Origin: Clostridia bacterium
GTDB lineage: Bacteria; Bacillota; Clostridia; Christensenellales; Borkfalkiaceae
Length of the DNA: 64,000 bases
Reading direction: 5' to 3'
Assembly: GCA_017623605.1 (NCBI GenBank)
Contig: JAGAOR010000005.1
Span: 1 to 64,000 of the forward strand
Shown here: piece by piece, positions 17,213 to 24,751 of the stretch
Layout of the letters: each line of letters begins with the position of its first letter
Position numbering within the stretch: the stretch's first letter is position 1
The notes under the pieces: model-generated
Told to the model about the DNA's origin: nothing
Databases searched by the model: none
Seen by the model: the letters and a program-made list of their open reading frames with translations, nothing else
Translations under genes and position numbers: made by a program

Positions 17213-18277
17213 ATGAAAACGGAAAACTACTATATCAAACGTAATATTCAAGATATTGATAAGATTGCGGAGCTTCTTGAAACGCTCCCCCCCTTTTGCG
17301 AGGATTATTTTTTAGGGGTAGAAACTCGAACGAGCTGTCAAACACGCTTAAAATATGCATACGATCTGCGTATTTTCTTTGATTTTCTTTGCAAGCGGAA
17401 ATATAAAAATTTAGACGTTCTCGATTTAACTCTTGATCATCTTGAAGCGGTTACGCACAACGATATTGAATACTTTTTAAGCTATTTATCCCACTACCGC
17501 TTCAACGATAAGCATCTTTCCTGCGACGAACGCGCAAAAGCGCGGAAACTTTCTGCCGTTCGCGCAATGTTTAAATATTTTTTCAGTAAAGGTATGATTG
17601 AAGTGGATAATTCTGCAAAAGTTCCCACGCCCAAACTTCACGAAAAAGAAATTATTCGTTTGGACGCGGGCGAAGTTTCCGAGCTCGTTCATATCACCGA
17701 AACGGGTAACGGACTTTCCAAAAGAGCGGCGGCATATCATAATAAAACGAAAATCCGCGATACGGCAATCGTTACCCTATTTTTGGGCACGGGCATCCGT
17801 ATCAGCGAATTAGTAGGCTTAGATAACGATAGCTTCGATTTCTCGGAAAATTCCTTTCTTGTAACACGAAAAGGCGGTAATCAAGCGATTTTGTATTTTT
17901 CCGACGAAGTGAAATATGCTTTACAGGAATATATCGCGGAGAAATCGAATGATCCCAAAATCCCCGAATCGGAAAACGCGTTTTTCCTTTCTATGCAATA
18001 TAAGCGTATCAACGTGCGTTCGGTGGAAATTTTGGTTAAAAAATATAGTAAAATCGTATCCCCTTTGAAAAAAATCACGCCCCATAAGCTTCGCAGTACT
18101 TACGGTACGCGTTTATATAACGAAACGGGCGATATTTACGTGGTGGCAGACGTACTTGGACATCGGGACGTGAACACGACGAAAAAACATTACGCCGCAA
18201 TCACCGAAGAAAATAGGCGAAAGGTAGCAAACGTCGTAAAATTGCGCGCTAATCCCCCGCCCACGGAAGAGAATTGA
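17213..18277 (+). CDS. Tyrosine recombinase, XerC/XerD type
   Basis: This 354-residue site-specific recombinase has an N-terminal SAM-like core-binding domain (residues 1-110) and a C-terminal catalytic domain. The catalytic set is visible: Arg in GTGIRISEL, Lys in VTRKGG, His and Arg in PHKLRSTYG, His in LGHRDVNTTKK and the tyrosine in KHYAAI. It lacks the arm-binding domain of most phage integrases and is followed 3 bases later by hflX, both pointing to a chromosomal Xer protein for chromosome dimer resolution. The start ATG has no ribosome site and lies at the predicted transcription start; the first 25 residues match the usual start of this protein type, so the start itself looks right. 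Confidence 0.88.
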   Translation: MKTENYYIKRNIQDIDKIAELLETLPPFCEDYFLGVETRTSCQTRLKYAYDLRIFFDFLCKRKYKNLDVLDLTLDHLEAVTHNDIEYFLSYLSHYRFNDKHLSCDERAKARKLSAVRAMFKYFFSKGMIEVDNSAKVPTPKLHEKEIIRLDAGEVSELVHITETGNGLSKRAAAYHNKTKIRDTAIVTLFLGTGIRISELVGLDNDSFDFSENSFLVTRKGGNQAILYFSDEVKYALQEYIAEKSNDPKIPESENAFFLSMQYKRINVRSVEILVKKYSKIVSPLKKITPHKLRSTYGTRLYNETGDIYVVADVLGHRDVNTTKKHYAAITEENRRKVANVVKLRANPPPTEEN

Positions 18278-18280
18278 GCT

Positions 18281-19507
18281 ATGCAAGAAAAACTTGAAAA
18301 AATTTATGTCATTCAACCCATTACGCGTGAAAATGCAGGAAAATATCGTATTCTACAAGAAGATGCGGTATCTTTAATTGAGAGCGCAGGCGCGGCGTAT
18401 GCAGGCACGATTTATCAAAACGTACGCGAAATCAACGCTGCAACGTTTATCGGTGAAGGGAAATTGCAAGAATTAAAAGGACGTTTAGACGGGCTTGACG
18501 AGATCACCGTTCTTTTCAACGGCGAACTGTCCCCTTCCCAAACTCTGAATATTTCGGCGACACTTGACGATCGCAAAGTGATTGACAGAACGACTTTAAT
18601 TCTCGACATTTTCGCAAAAAATGCAAAATCAAGCGAGGGTAAATTGCAAGTCGAGCTTGCGCAGCTCAAATATATCTATCCACGCCTAAAAGGCAAAGGC
18701 GCGGCGCTTTCAAGGCTTGGTGGCGGCGTAGGCACTCGCGGTCCGGGCGAAACACAACTGGAAACCGACAGGCGGTACATTCGCGGTCGCTTAAAATACT
18801 TGGAAAATAGATTAAAAGAAATGGAAAAACGTCGCGCACTGCAAACGGCACGACGCAAGAAAACGGAAGTTAAAACGATTGCTCTTGTCGGTTATACGAA
18901 CACAGGCAAATCCACTCTTTTAAATGTATTGACAGGCGCGGAAACGTATGTGAAAAACAAACTTTTTGCAACGCTTGATCCCACTGCCCGCAAATTGACG
19001 ATTGAAGGAATCGAATTTTTAATTGTAGATACGGTGGGATTTTTACAAGATTTACCACATAATTTGATTGAAGCGTTCAAATCCACTCTTGAAAGTGCCC
19101 TGCACTGTGATCTCGCTTTGATCGTATGCGACGCGACGGGCGAATACGATATGCAAATGCAAACGACCTTGCAGACCTTGCAGGAAATGGATTTTTCTTC
19201 CCCCTATCTTTTGGTTATGAATAAAAGCGAAAACGTTACCGATTTTTCCGTGTTTCCCCGCGAAAGCGTTATGATTTCCGCGAAAGAACACCTTGGGATA
19301 GAAGCATTGAAACGGGAAATTTTAAAATTTTTTAAAAATGAATTTCTTTTTTGCGAATTATTCGTCCCTTATGGAAAATCGAACGAATACGCAAAATTAA
19401 AGCCGTATGTATATGAAAAACGGACGGAATTTACCGACGATGGACAAACTGTCTTTGCTACAATTCCAAGCCGCTATGCAAAGCTTTTTAGCGATTATAT
19501 AAAATAA
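18281..19507 (+). CDS. hflX: Ribosome-associated GTPase HflX
   Basis: This 408-residue GTPase binds and splits stalled 70S ribosomes under stress. The glycine-rich HflX signature VGTRGPGETQLETDRR is followed by a coiled-coil linker. The GTPase domain has G1 GYTNTGKST, G3 DTVGF and G4 NKSE. It starts 3 bases after the recombinase gene and shares its promoter. The stop codon lies inside the first arm of a hairpin at 19502-19539 that also ends the convergent small gene. Confidence 0.96.
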   Translation: MQEKLEKIYVIQPITRENAGKYRILQEDAVSLIESAGAAYAGTIYQNVREINAATFIGEGKLQELKGRLDGLDEITVLFNGELSPSQTLNISATLDDRKVIDRTTLILDIFAKNAKSSEGKLQVELAQLKYIYPRLKGKGAALSRLGGGVGTRGPGETQLETDRRYIRGRLKYLENRLKEMEKRRALQTARRKKTEVKTIALVGYTNTGKSTLLNVLTGAETYVKNKLFATLDPTARKLTIEGIEFLIVDTVGFLQDLPHNLIEAFKSTLESALHCDLALIVCDATGEYDMQMQTTLQTLQEMDFSSPYLLVMNKSENVTDFSVFPRESVMISAKEHLGIEALKREILKFFKNEFLFCELFVPYGKSNEYAKLKPYVYEKRTEFTDDGQTVFATIPSRYAKLFSDYIK

Positions 19508-19539
19508 AAGGAATAGATTTCTATCCATTCCTTTTATTT
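19502..19539. terminator. Bidirectional terminator holding both stop codons
   Basis: Arms 19502-19514 and 19527-19539 (AAATAAAAGGAAT with ATTCCTTTTATTT) pair perfectly. The stop of hflX (19505-19507) lies in one arm and the stop of the convergent Cys-rich gene (19534-19536) in the other. T-runs are present in both directions. Confidence 0.75.
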
Positions 19540-19722
19540 TTCATTGTATTCGTCGGGATTCATATAAATTTTATCAATCTTGATAGAAGCGACGTCAGGC
19601 ATTTCAATACATTTGCCGCAATTATCACACACTTTATTCGGATCAAGATCGCAGGTTTCACATTCCAAACACCCAATACAATCCCGCTCGTATAATACGC
19701 ATTTCAAACCTTTTTCTTTCAT
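19534..19722 (-). CDS. Small cysteine-rich protein, possible metal or Fe-S binder
   Basis: The 62-residue protein has eight cysteines, grouped as a lone N-terminal Cys, CIGCLECETC, and CDNCGKC. The spacing resembles ferredoxin or zinc-ribbon ligand sets but is not a standard 4Fe-4S CxxCxxCxxxC motif. It has a good ribosome site (GGAGG), its own promoter at 19743-19771, and a terminator, so it is a real gene. It is divergent from lexA across a 135-base region and convergent with hflX. I do not know a function. The neighbourhood (hflX, lexA) suggests a stress-related role, but that is only position. Confidence 0.75.
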   Translation of the reverse strand: MKEKGLKCVLYERDCIGCLECETCDLDPNKVCDNCGKCIEMPDVASIKIDKIYMNPDEYNEK

Positions 19723-19742
19723 TCGTTTACCTCCACGTTTTC

Positions 19743-19771
19743 ATTATATCACAAATTTCTACAAAATTCAA
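19743..19771 (-). promoter_or_regulatory. Promoter of the Cys-rich protein gene
   Basis: On the minus strand, -35 TTGAAT (19766-19771) and -10 TATAAT (19743-19748) have a 17-base spacer. Confidence 0.7.
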
Positions 19772-19782
19772 CAATTTTATAT

Positions 19783-19794
19783 AAACATTTGTTT
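19783..19794 (+). promoter_or_regulatory. Candidate LexA operator (SOS box)
   Basis: AAACATTTGTTT fits the Firmicutes pattern GAAC-N4-GTTC with two changes and overlaps the -35 box of lexA at 19793. Autoregulation of lexA is the rule in this phylum, which supports the reading. Confidence 0.45.
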
Positions 19795-19821
19795 GCTTTT
19801 TATAAAAAAGTGTGCTATAAT
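19793..19821 (+). promoter_or_regulatory. Promoter of lexA
   Basis: The -35 TTGCTT (19793-19798) and -10 TATAAT (19816-19821) have a 17-base spacer. Confidence 0.75.
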
Positions 19822-19857
19822 AATTGTAAGACACGTACATAAGATTAAGAGGTTATT

Positions 19858-20460
19858 ATGGTAAATGAAGAAAAATTGATAAAAGTGATGGATTATATCC
19901 GTAAATTTTCCGAAGAAAACGGTTATACCCCGTCCGTTCGGGAAATCGGAAAAGAATGTGGAATTAAATCCACGGCGACGGTGCATAGTTATATTGAAAA
20001 ACTACAAAACAAAGGCTATCTCAACAAAACGGATAATAAAAAACGTGCCGTTACAATCGGCAAAGGTTCGGGGGTAAATATTCCCCTGCTCGGCGTAGTT
20101 ACCGCAGGTCAACCGATTTTCGCTTATGAAAATTACGAGGATTATTATACGTTCCCCGTCGGCGAATTTAAAGGCGACGAGCTGTTTATGCTTCGCGTAC
20201 AAGGTACGTCTATGATTGACGCGGGGATTATGGACGGAGATAAAATTATCGTGCGCCGTCAACAAACGGCGGAAAACGGCGAGATCGTCGTTGCGCTCGT
20301 CAACGAGGACGAGGCTGCCACCGTAAAACGCTTATATAAGCGCGACGGTAAAATCGTTTTACACCCCGAAAACGAGGCGTTATCGGATATGATTTTCGAG
20401 CCCGAGGAAGTATCCGTTTTAGGAAAAGTGATCGGTTTAATGCGTAATTACCGCGCTTAA
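19858..20460 (+). CDS. lexA: LexA repressor
   Basis: This 200-residue SOS repressor has an N-terminal winged helix (YTPSVREIGKECGIKSTATV) that binds SOS boxes. The C-terminal S24 self-cleavage domain shows the cleavage site Ala83-Gly84 (VTAGQP), catalytic Ser118 in GTSMIDAGIMDGD and Lys157 in ATVKRLYK. All residues needed for RecA-stimulated self-cleavage are present. The gene ends at a strong bidirectional terminator shared with rluB. A candidate operator overlaps its promoter. Confidence 0.97.
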   Translation: MVNEEKLIKVMDYIRKFSEENGYTPSVREIGKECGIKSTATVHSYIEKLQNKGYLNKTDNKKRAVTIGKGSGVNIPLLGVVTAGQPIFAYENYEDYYTFPVGEFKGDELFMLRVQGTSMIDAGIMDGDKIIVRRQQTAENGEIVVALVNEDEAATVKRLYKRDGKIVLHPENEALSDMIFEPEEVSVLGKVIGLMRNYRA

Positions 20461-20485
20461 GAAACTTACTTAACGACAGAAAAAT

Positions 20486-20521
20486 ACCGACTGCGCAAAT
20501 GAAAGCGCAGTCGGTTGTTTT
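20486..20521. terminator. Bidirectional terminator between lexA and rluB
   Basis: ACCGACTGCGC (20486-20496) pairs with GCGCAGTCGGT (20505-20515) around an 8-base loop, with T-rich runs on both strands. It ends lexA on the plus strand and the lysA-rluB run on the minus strand. Confidence 0.9.
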
Positions 20522-20522
20522 T

Positions 20523-21227
20523 TTAAAGTCCTTTTAAATATGCGATCTCTTGTTCGGTAAGCGGGCGAACCTCGCCGCGATCAAGTCCCGTAAGCTTCAA
20601 CCGTCCGATACTCACGCGTTTCAAAAACGCAACGCTTCTTCCGATCGACTCGAACATACGACGCACTTGGCGGTTGCGCCCTTCCGTGATCGTGATATGC
20701 ACTTTCGTATACGCCTTATCCGTTTCCACGATATGCGCCTTGCATTTTTTCGTGAGCACGCCGTCAAGCTCTACGCCCGAACGAATTGGATTGAGATCCT
20801 TTTCCGTCATTGTGCCCTCGATTCGTACAAGATAGGTTTTTGGGATTTCGCTCGTGGGATGCGTTAATCGAAAGGCAAGATCGCCGTCGTTCGTCAAAAT
20901 GAGCAATCCTTCCGTTTCGTAATCAAGCCGTCCAACGGGAAAAACTCTTCCAACCGATTCAGGTAAAAGATCCATAACGGTTTTTCTGCCTCGATCATCT
21001 GAAACGGTACAGATCACCCCTTTGGGTTTGTTCATAATATAATATTCTTCTTTCTTTTCCTCTCGGGAAAGCAAAACGCCGTCGATCAGCACTTCGTCCG
21101 TTTCTTCTACGTTTTCTCCAAGCGTTGCCACCTTACCGTTGATTTGTACGCGCCCAGCGGCAATCATATCGTCCGCGTGGCGACGGCTCGCCACACCTTT
21201 TTCTGCTAAAAACTTATTGATTCTCAT
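20523..21227 (-). CDS. rluB: Ribosomal pseudouridine synthase, RsuA/RluB family
   Basis: This 234-residue enzyme isomerises a uridine in rRNA (23S position 2605 region for RluB). The N-terminal S4 RNA-binding domain (MRINKFLAEKGVASRRHAD) is followed by the synthase domain with the catalytic aspartate in VGRLDYETEGLLILTNDG. In Firmicutes rluB is commonly found near scpAB and dac genes, as it is here. RsuA (16S) and RluB (23S) are hard to separate by eye; the neighbourhood favours RluB. The ribosome site AGAGGATG precedes the ATG. Confidence 0.92.
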   Translation of the reverse strand: MRINKFLAEKGVASRRHADDMIAAGRVQINGKVATLGENVEETDEVLIDGVLLSREEKKEEYYIMNKPKGVICTVSDDRGRKTVMDLLPESVGRVFPVGRLDYETEGLLILTNDGDLAFRLTHPTSEIPKTYLVRIEGTMTEKDLNPIRSGVELDGVLTKKCKAHIVETDKAYTKVHITITEGRNRQVRRMFESIGRSVAFLKRVSIGRLKLTGLDRGEVRPLTEQEIAYLKGL

Positions 21228-21251
21228 TTGCTCATCCTCTTTTTTCAGTAC

Positions 21252-22295
21252 TTATAGTTTATATAAATTCCCCGAAAAAAGCAACTGTTTTGCAAGATAT
21301 ATTTCAAATTGTCCTACGATTTCTCCCGATTTTTTCTTTCTTTTTCCCGTTTCAAGCTCTTTCGTCTTAATTTCAATCCATTCTTTTTCTTCTTTTAAAA
21401 GCGGATAATAAAAATCTCTTCCTGCTTTCGCTTGCGTTGCTCCGTCGTTTAACGTAAATACTTCGTCGGCGGAAAGCAGCTTTTCGTTTTGGTATGCGGC
21501 GAAAGCGTCGTCGAGTAATTTTGCAGATCGTTCGTAGGTAGTCGGACAACTTAAAACGGTGCAAACGAGCGTCATATTATTGCGCGTTGCCGCGCTTACC
21601 AAACATCTTCCCGCTTCTTTCGTATAACCCGTCTTCACACCGATACCACCCTCGTACAGCGAAAGCATTTTATTTTTATTTTTCCAATGCCGAGGTTCGT
21701 AGTAGCGGGTAGAAACAATCGTGCGAAAAATGGGATTTTGCATAGCGTAGCAGGAGATTAAAGTCAAATCGTGCGCCGTCGTGTAATGATTTACGCAAGG
21801 TAATCCGTGCGGATTTTCAAACCGACTTGCAAGCGCGCCCGCTTTTTGCGCCGTTTCATTCATTTTAAGGGCAAAACGTGGAACACTACCGCTACAATAG
21901 AGCGATAGTGCAACCGCGCAATCGTTCCCGGATCGTAGCATTAAGCCGTATAAAAGCTCTTCGACGGTGTATATATCTCCCTCTTTGAGATATACGGAAG
22001 AACCCTCTATTCCCACAGCTTGTACGGGAATTTTCACTTGTTGTTTAAGCTCGGAAACGTTTTCCAAAACCGTTGCGGCGGTTAAAATTTTCGTCGTACT
22101 TGCCATAGGCAAGCGTATATCGCCCCGTGATTCGTATAAGACGCGGCGACTGTTTAATTCCATAACACATTCCGCTTTTGCGGCTACGAAATTTTCCGCA
22201 GTAGCTTTCAAGCAAGGCGACGAGCACGACGCGCATAAATACGCAGAAATTAACGACGCGGTAACGAACCGGAAACATAAACGTTGTTTCTTCAT
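21252..22295 (-). CDS. D-alanyl-D-alanine carboxypeptidase (S11), sporulation-type
   Basis: This 347-residue penicillin-binding carboxypeptidase trims peptidoglycan stem peptides. It has an N-terminal signal peptide (about residues 1-32). The active-site triad of motifs is visible: Ser66-xx-Lys69 in ASTTK, SGN at 122-124 and KTGYT further on. The gene starts 1 base after gerW, a pairing typical of the DacB/DacF group used in spore cortex formation. It is one of two S11 enzymes in this window; it lacks the long C-terminal domain of the other. A lipoprotein signal is not convincing (LCASC is a poor lipobox). Confidence 0.93.
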   Translation of the reverse strand: MKKQRLCFRFVTASLISAYLCASCSSPCLKATAENFVAAKAECVMELNSRRVLYESRGDIRLPMASTTKILTAATVLENVSELKQQVKIPVQAVGIEGSSVYLKEGDIYTVEELLYGLMLRSGNDCAVALSLYCSGSVPRFALKMNETAQKAGALASRFENPHGLPCVNHYTTAHDLTLISCYAMQNPIFRTIVSTRYYEPRHWKNKNKMLSLYEGGIGVKTGYTKEAGRCLVSAATRNNMTLVCTVLSCPTTYERSAKLLDDAFAAYQNEKLLSADEVFTLNDGATQAKAGRDFYYPLLKEEKEWIEIKTKELETGKRKKKSGEIVGQFEIYLAKQLLFSGNLYKL

Positions 22296-22296
22296 A

Positions 22297-22668
22297 TCAA
22301 TCCTTTGCCATTACGTCGCGGAGAATCTCACCCGCGCGTTCAATCAAGTTATCCATCGGTTCGTCGGTGATACGAAGTATGCGACAGCTTTTACCGTCGT
22401 CAATTAAAAAGCCCATAGGCTTCATACTAATAACCGCGCCACTACCGCCTGCAAACGGAAGAGAATCCGTTTCTTTCACGATTTTAACGTCGCCGTATTC
22501 ACCACCGCCAGAAAGATTGCCCATAGTAATTTTAGAAAAAGGGATCACCTGAAATCCGCTCGCCGTAACGATCGGTTTTCCGATCACGGTATTCACGTCT
22601 GCGAGTGTGTCAAGATTTTCAAGCGAAGAATCGATCAATTCGTTGATTTTTTCATTTTTTTCTGCCAT
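22297..22668 (-). CDS. gerW: Sporulation protein GerW (YtfJ)
   Basis: This 123-residue YtfJ/GerW family protein is needed in Bacillus for normal germination with some germinants. The family signature ASGFQVIPFSKITMGNLSGGGEYG is recognisable (cited in part: VIPFSKITMG), along with the C-terminal DUF-like PMGFLIDDGK. It overlaps the end of the DUF2953 gene by 34 bases and abuts the carboxypeptidase gene, the same ytfI-ytfJ order seen in Bacillus. Confidence 0.93.
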   Translation of the reverse strand: MAEKNEKINELIDSSLENLDTLADVNTVIGKPIVTASGFQVIPFSKITMGNLSGGGEYGDVKIVKETDSLPFAGGSGAVISMKPMGFLIDDGKSCRILRITDEPMDNLIERAGEILRDVMAKD

Positions 22669-23189
22669 AAAATTTTTATTTTCTCCTTTAAAAATTTAAA
22701 CAAAGCGCAAAGCAACATAAATATATTGAAATACGCCACGATATTAAAAGAAACGCGCAAAACATCGCCGTCCGTAAGCCACAAATTATTTTCGATCTTT
22801 TCTCTACTTCCTCCAAGTAGGAAAAATACAGTCCGTAAAACGGTATTCGCAAGCGAGACCGGCAACAAATATTCCGCGCCCGTTTCCGTAGTGAGTGTAA
22901 ATGCAATCAAACGGAAGCTTCGAACGAACGAGAAACGTTTTCGCTCGCTATCAATCTCCGAATACGGAATTAAGATTGCTTTTTTTGGGGAAACGTGCAA
23001 TGCAAGTCCGCCTTGGTAAGTTGCAGCGTATCCTCCGATCAGCTTGACGATCTTATATAAAAATACGGCAAATCCGAATTTTCTACGGTTTATATCATAA
23101 TGCGCGTCCGCTTCTAAAATAATCGGCATAAACAATAGAAAAGCCGTAATCATAAGTCCGAGCAATATATATAAAATCAACCTGCCCAT
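22635..23189 (-). CDS. DUF2953 membrane protein (YtfI-like)
   Basis: This 184-residue protein, read from ATG 23189, has an N-terminal membrane helix (LILYILLGLMITAFLLFMPI) and a second hydrophobic stretch near the C-terminus (FNIVAYFNIFMLLCALF). DUF2953 proteins are paired with GerW/YtfJ across sporeformers; their function is unknown. The frame is open to a TTG at 23237, but that form would add a hydrophilic tail before the membrane helix. No clear ribosome site precedes ATG 23189, which lies inside a hairpin (23179-23209), so the start is uncertain. It follows scpB and overlaps gerW. Confidence 0.8.
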   Translation of the reverse strand: MGRLILYILLGLMITAFLLFMPIILEADAHYDINRRKFGFAVFLYKIVKLIGGYAATYQGGLALHVSPKKAILIPYSEIDSERKRFSFVRSFRLIAFTLTTETGAEYLLPVSLANTVLRTVFFLLGGSREKIENNLWLTDGDVLRVSFNIVAYFNIFMLLCALFKFLKEKIKILWQKKMKKSTN

Positions 23190-23209
23190 ATCAACAATAT
23201 GGGCAGGTT
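23179..23209 (-). promoter_or_regulatory. Hairpin over the DUF2953 start codon
   Basis: Arms of 13 bases (23179-23191 and 23197-23209) pair perfectly around CAACA. On the minus strand the hairpin follows scpB and runs into GATTTTATAT, so it could be a partial terminator. Because the DUF2953 ATG (23187-23189) is in the stem, it could also block translation until melted. Confidence 0.5.
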
Positions 23210-23240
23210 CTTTGAAAGTATGTAATTGTAAATGCAAGTT

Positions 23241-23927
23241 TTACTGAATTTTAATAATCCCATCTTCAATATCTTTCAAAAAATCAGGGAGTTCGAAGTC
23301 GTCCGTATCTGCTTGGGTGGTTTCGTTAAGCTCGGGATCGTTTTCGGGATCATATTCCTCTTTTTCGTAAAGATAACTGCTTTCGCTCGGCATAGAGCTT
23401 GCACTGATCTCGGCAATCTTTTTCATCAATTCCTGATAATCGGGCAATTCCGAAAGTGATTTCAGCTTAAACCGCTTTAAAAAATTGTCCGTCGTGGCGT
23501 ATTCCACGGGTTTACCAGGCGTATCGCGTCTGCCGCAGGGATAGATCATATCCAACGCCAACAACGTTTGAATGGCGTAATCGCTGTTACTATCACGTAC
23601 TTTTTCAAGCTCTGTGCGCGTAATCGGCTGTTTATACGCAATAATCGCCGCACATTCGAGAATAGTACGCGTGAATTCCTTTTCACGAATGGGTGTAAGT
23701 ACGAGGGATACGGGTTCTTTATAATCGGGATTGGTTGCAAACTGCACTTTATGATTGAAATGTAATAACCGAATACCACAATCTCCCGCATACTTCTTTT
23801 CCAACTTTGCAATCGCCTCGTCCGCTTGACGTTTCGTAATTTCAAGTTTTTCACGTAAAAAATCAATAGGAACGGCGTCGCCCGATGCAAATAAAATAGC
23901 CTCAATTATATTCGTCAATTTCTCCAA
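23241..23927 (-). CDS. scpB: Segregation and condensation protein B
   Basis: This 228-residue winged-helix protein forms the SMC-ScpA-ScpB condensin that compacts and segregates the chromosome. The N-terminal IIEAILFASGDAVPIDFL and the GRRDTPGKPVEYATTDNFL region are typical. The C-terminus is an acidic tail. The start is TTG 23927 inside the end of scpA (26-base overlap), with GAGGACG upstream, suggesting coupled translation. Confidence 0.95.
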   Translation of the reverse strand: MEKLTNIIEAILFASGDAVPIDFLREKLEITKRQADEAIAKLEKKYAGDCGIRLLHFNHKVQFATNPDYKEPVSLVLTPIREKEFTRTILECAAIIAYKQPITRTELEKVRDSNSDYAIQTLLALDMIYPCGRRDTPGKPVEYATTDNFLKRFKLKSLSELPDYQELMKKIAEISASSMPSESSYLYEKEEYDPENDPELNETTQADTDDFELPDFLKDIEDGIIKIQ

Positions 23928-24726
23928 TTTCTTCGTCCTCTCTTCTTTCAGGATTTTTTCTAATGGTTATTTTCGAGAACAATTCTTCCTGTTCTACGAG
24001 TATGAATTGATGTTTTAAAAGCTCCAAAAGCGCTTGGAACGTCGTAACGATTTCCGGTGTAGTCGAATCCTCGTTAAATAATTCTTCAAACTGCATTTCC
24101 TCTTTGGAGGCAACCCTTTCGCGAATATGTTTAATCTTATCGCGTACCGTGAACGTATCCTTGGGGATCTCGCGGTGCGTGGGCGCGTCCTTTTTCTTTG
24201 TTTCGAGGCGTAACATCATCTTCGTGAACGCTTGCATAAGTCCGTCCAGCGTCATATCCGTATACTGCACCTGCACCGAAGAAAATTCTTTATCTGGTTC
24301 TTTAAATATGTAACCAACCGTTTCTCGCTCTTTGAGTTTTTTTGCCGTTTGATATTCTTCCAACGCTTGAATGAGCTCCCGTTCAGGGCTGTAAACGTCG
24401 TCAAGCGGAAAATCGTCGCCCGTATCGTCGCCCCAATCCTCTTCGAACATAGGCACGAGGCTACGCGCTTTGATGTCAATAATCGTTGCGGCAATATTTA
24501 AATATTCGCTCGCCTTCTCCATATCCAAATACGGAAGCCCTTTCATATACGATAAGAACTGCTCCGTAACTTGTGAAACGAAAATATCTTTGATTTCGAT
24601 TTCTTCCTGCTTAATCAAATATAAAAGCAGATCGAGCGGTCCTTCGAAATTATCGAGTACGGTCGTATAATCCACTTCCGTTTCGAAATTTTTCACGGAA
24701 TCGACTGTTAGTTTTTCTTTTTCCAT
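23902..24726 (-). CDS. scpA: Segregation and condensation protein A
   Basis: This 274-residue kleisin bridges SMC heads. The signature FEGPLDLLLYLIKQEEIEIKDI is near the N-terminus and the winged-helix C-terminus is present (VTTFQALLELLKHQFI). A GTG 12 bases further upstream is in frame, but GTGGAG itself makes the ribosome site for ATG 24726, which I therefore choose. It lies between lysA and scpB on the minus strand. Confidence 0.95.
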   Translation of the reverse strand: MEKEKLTVDSVKNFETEVDYTTVLDNFEGPLDLLLYLIKQEEIEIKDIFVSQVTEQFLSYMKGLPYLDMEKASEYLNIAATIIDIKARSLVPMFEEDWGDDTGDDFPLDDVYSPERELIQALEEYQTAKKLKERETVGYIFKEPDKEFSSVQVQYTDMTLDGLMQAFTKMMLRLETKKKDAPTHREIPKDTFTVRDKIKHIRERVASKEEMQFEELFNEDSTTPEIVTTFQALLELLKHQFILVEQEELFSKITIRKNPERREDEEIGEIDEYN

Positions 24727-24751
24727 TTTTTGCTCCACGTGTAATTGTTTC

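Noticed and set aside
17213..18277. Reading the tyrosine recombinase as a mobile-element integrase
   Set aside because: Its size, lack of an arm-binding domain and tight linkage to hflX fit a chromosomal Xer recombinase; no attachment sites or element genes flank it.
24731..24746. A parS-like sequence (TGCTCCACGTGTAATT) at the start of scpA
   Set aside because: It matches only about 12 of 16 positions of parS and overlaps the scpA ribosome site and start, so chance plus coding constraint explains it.
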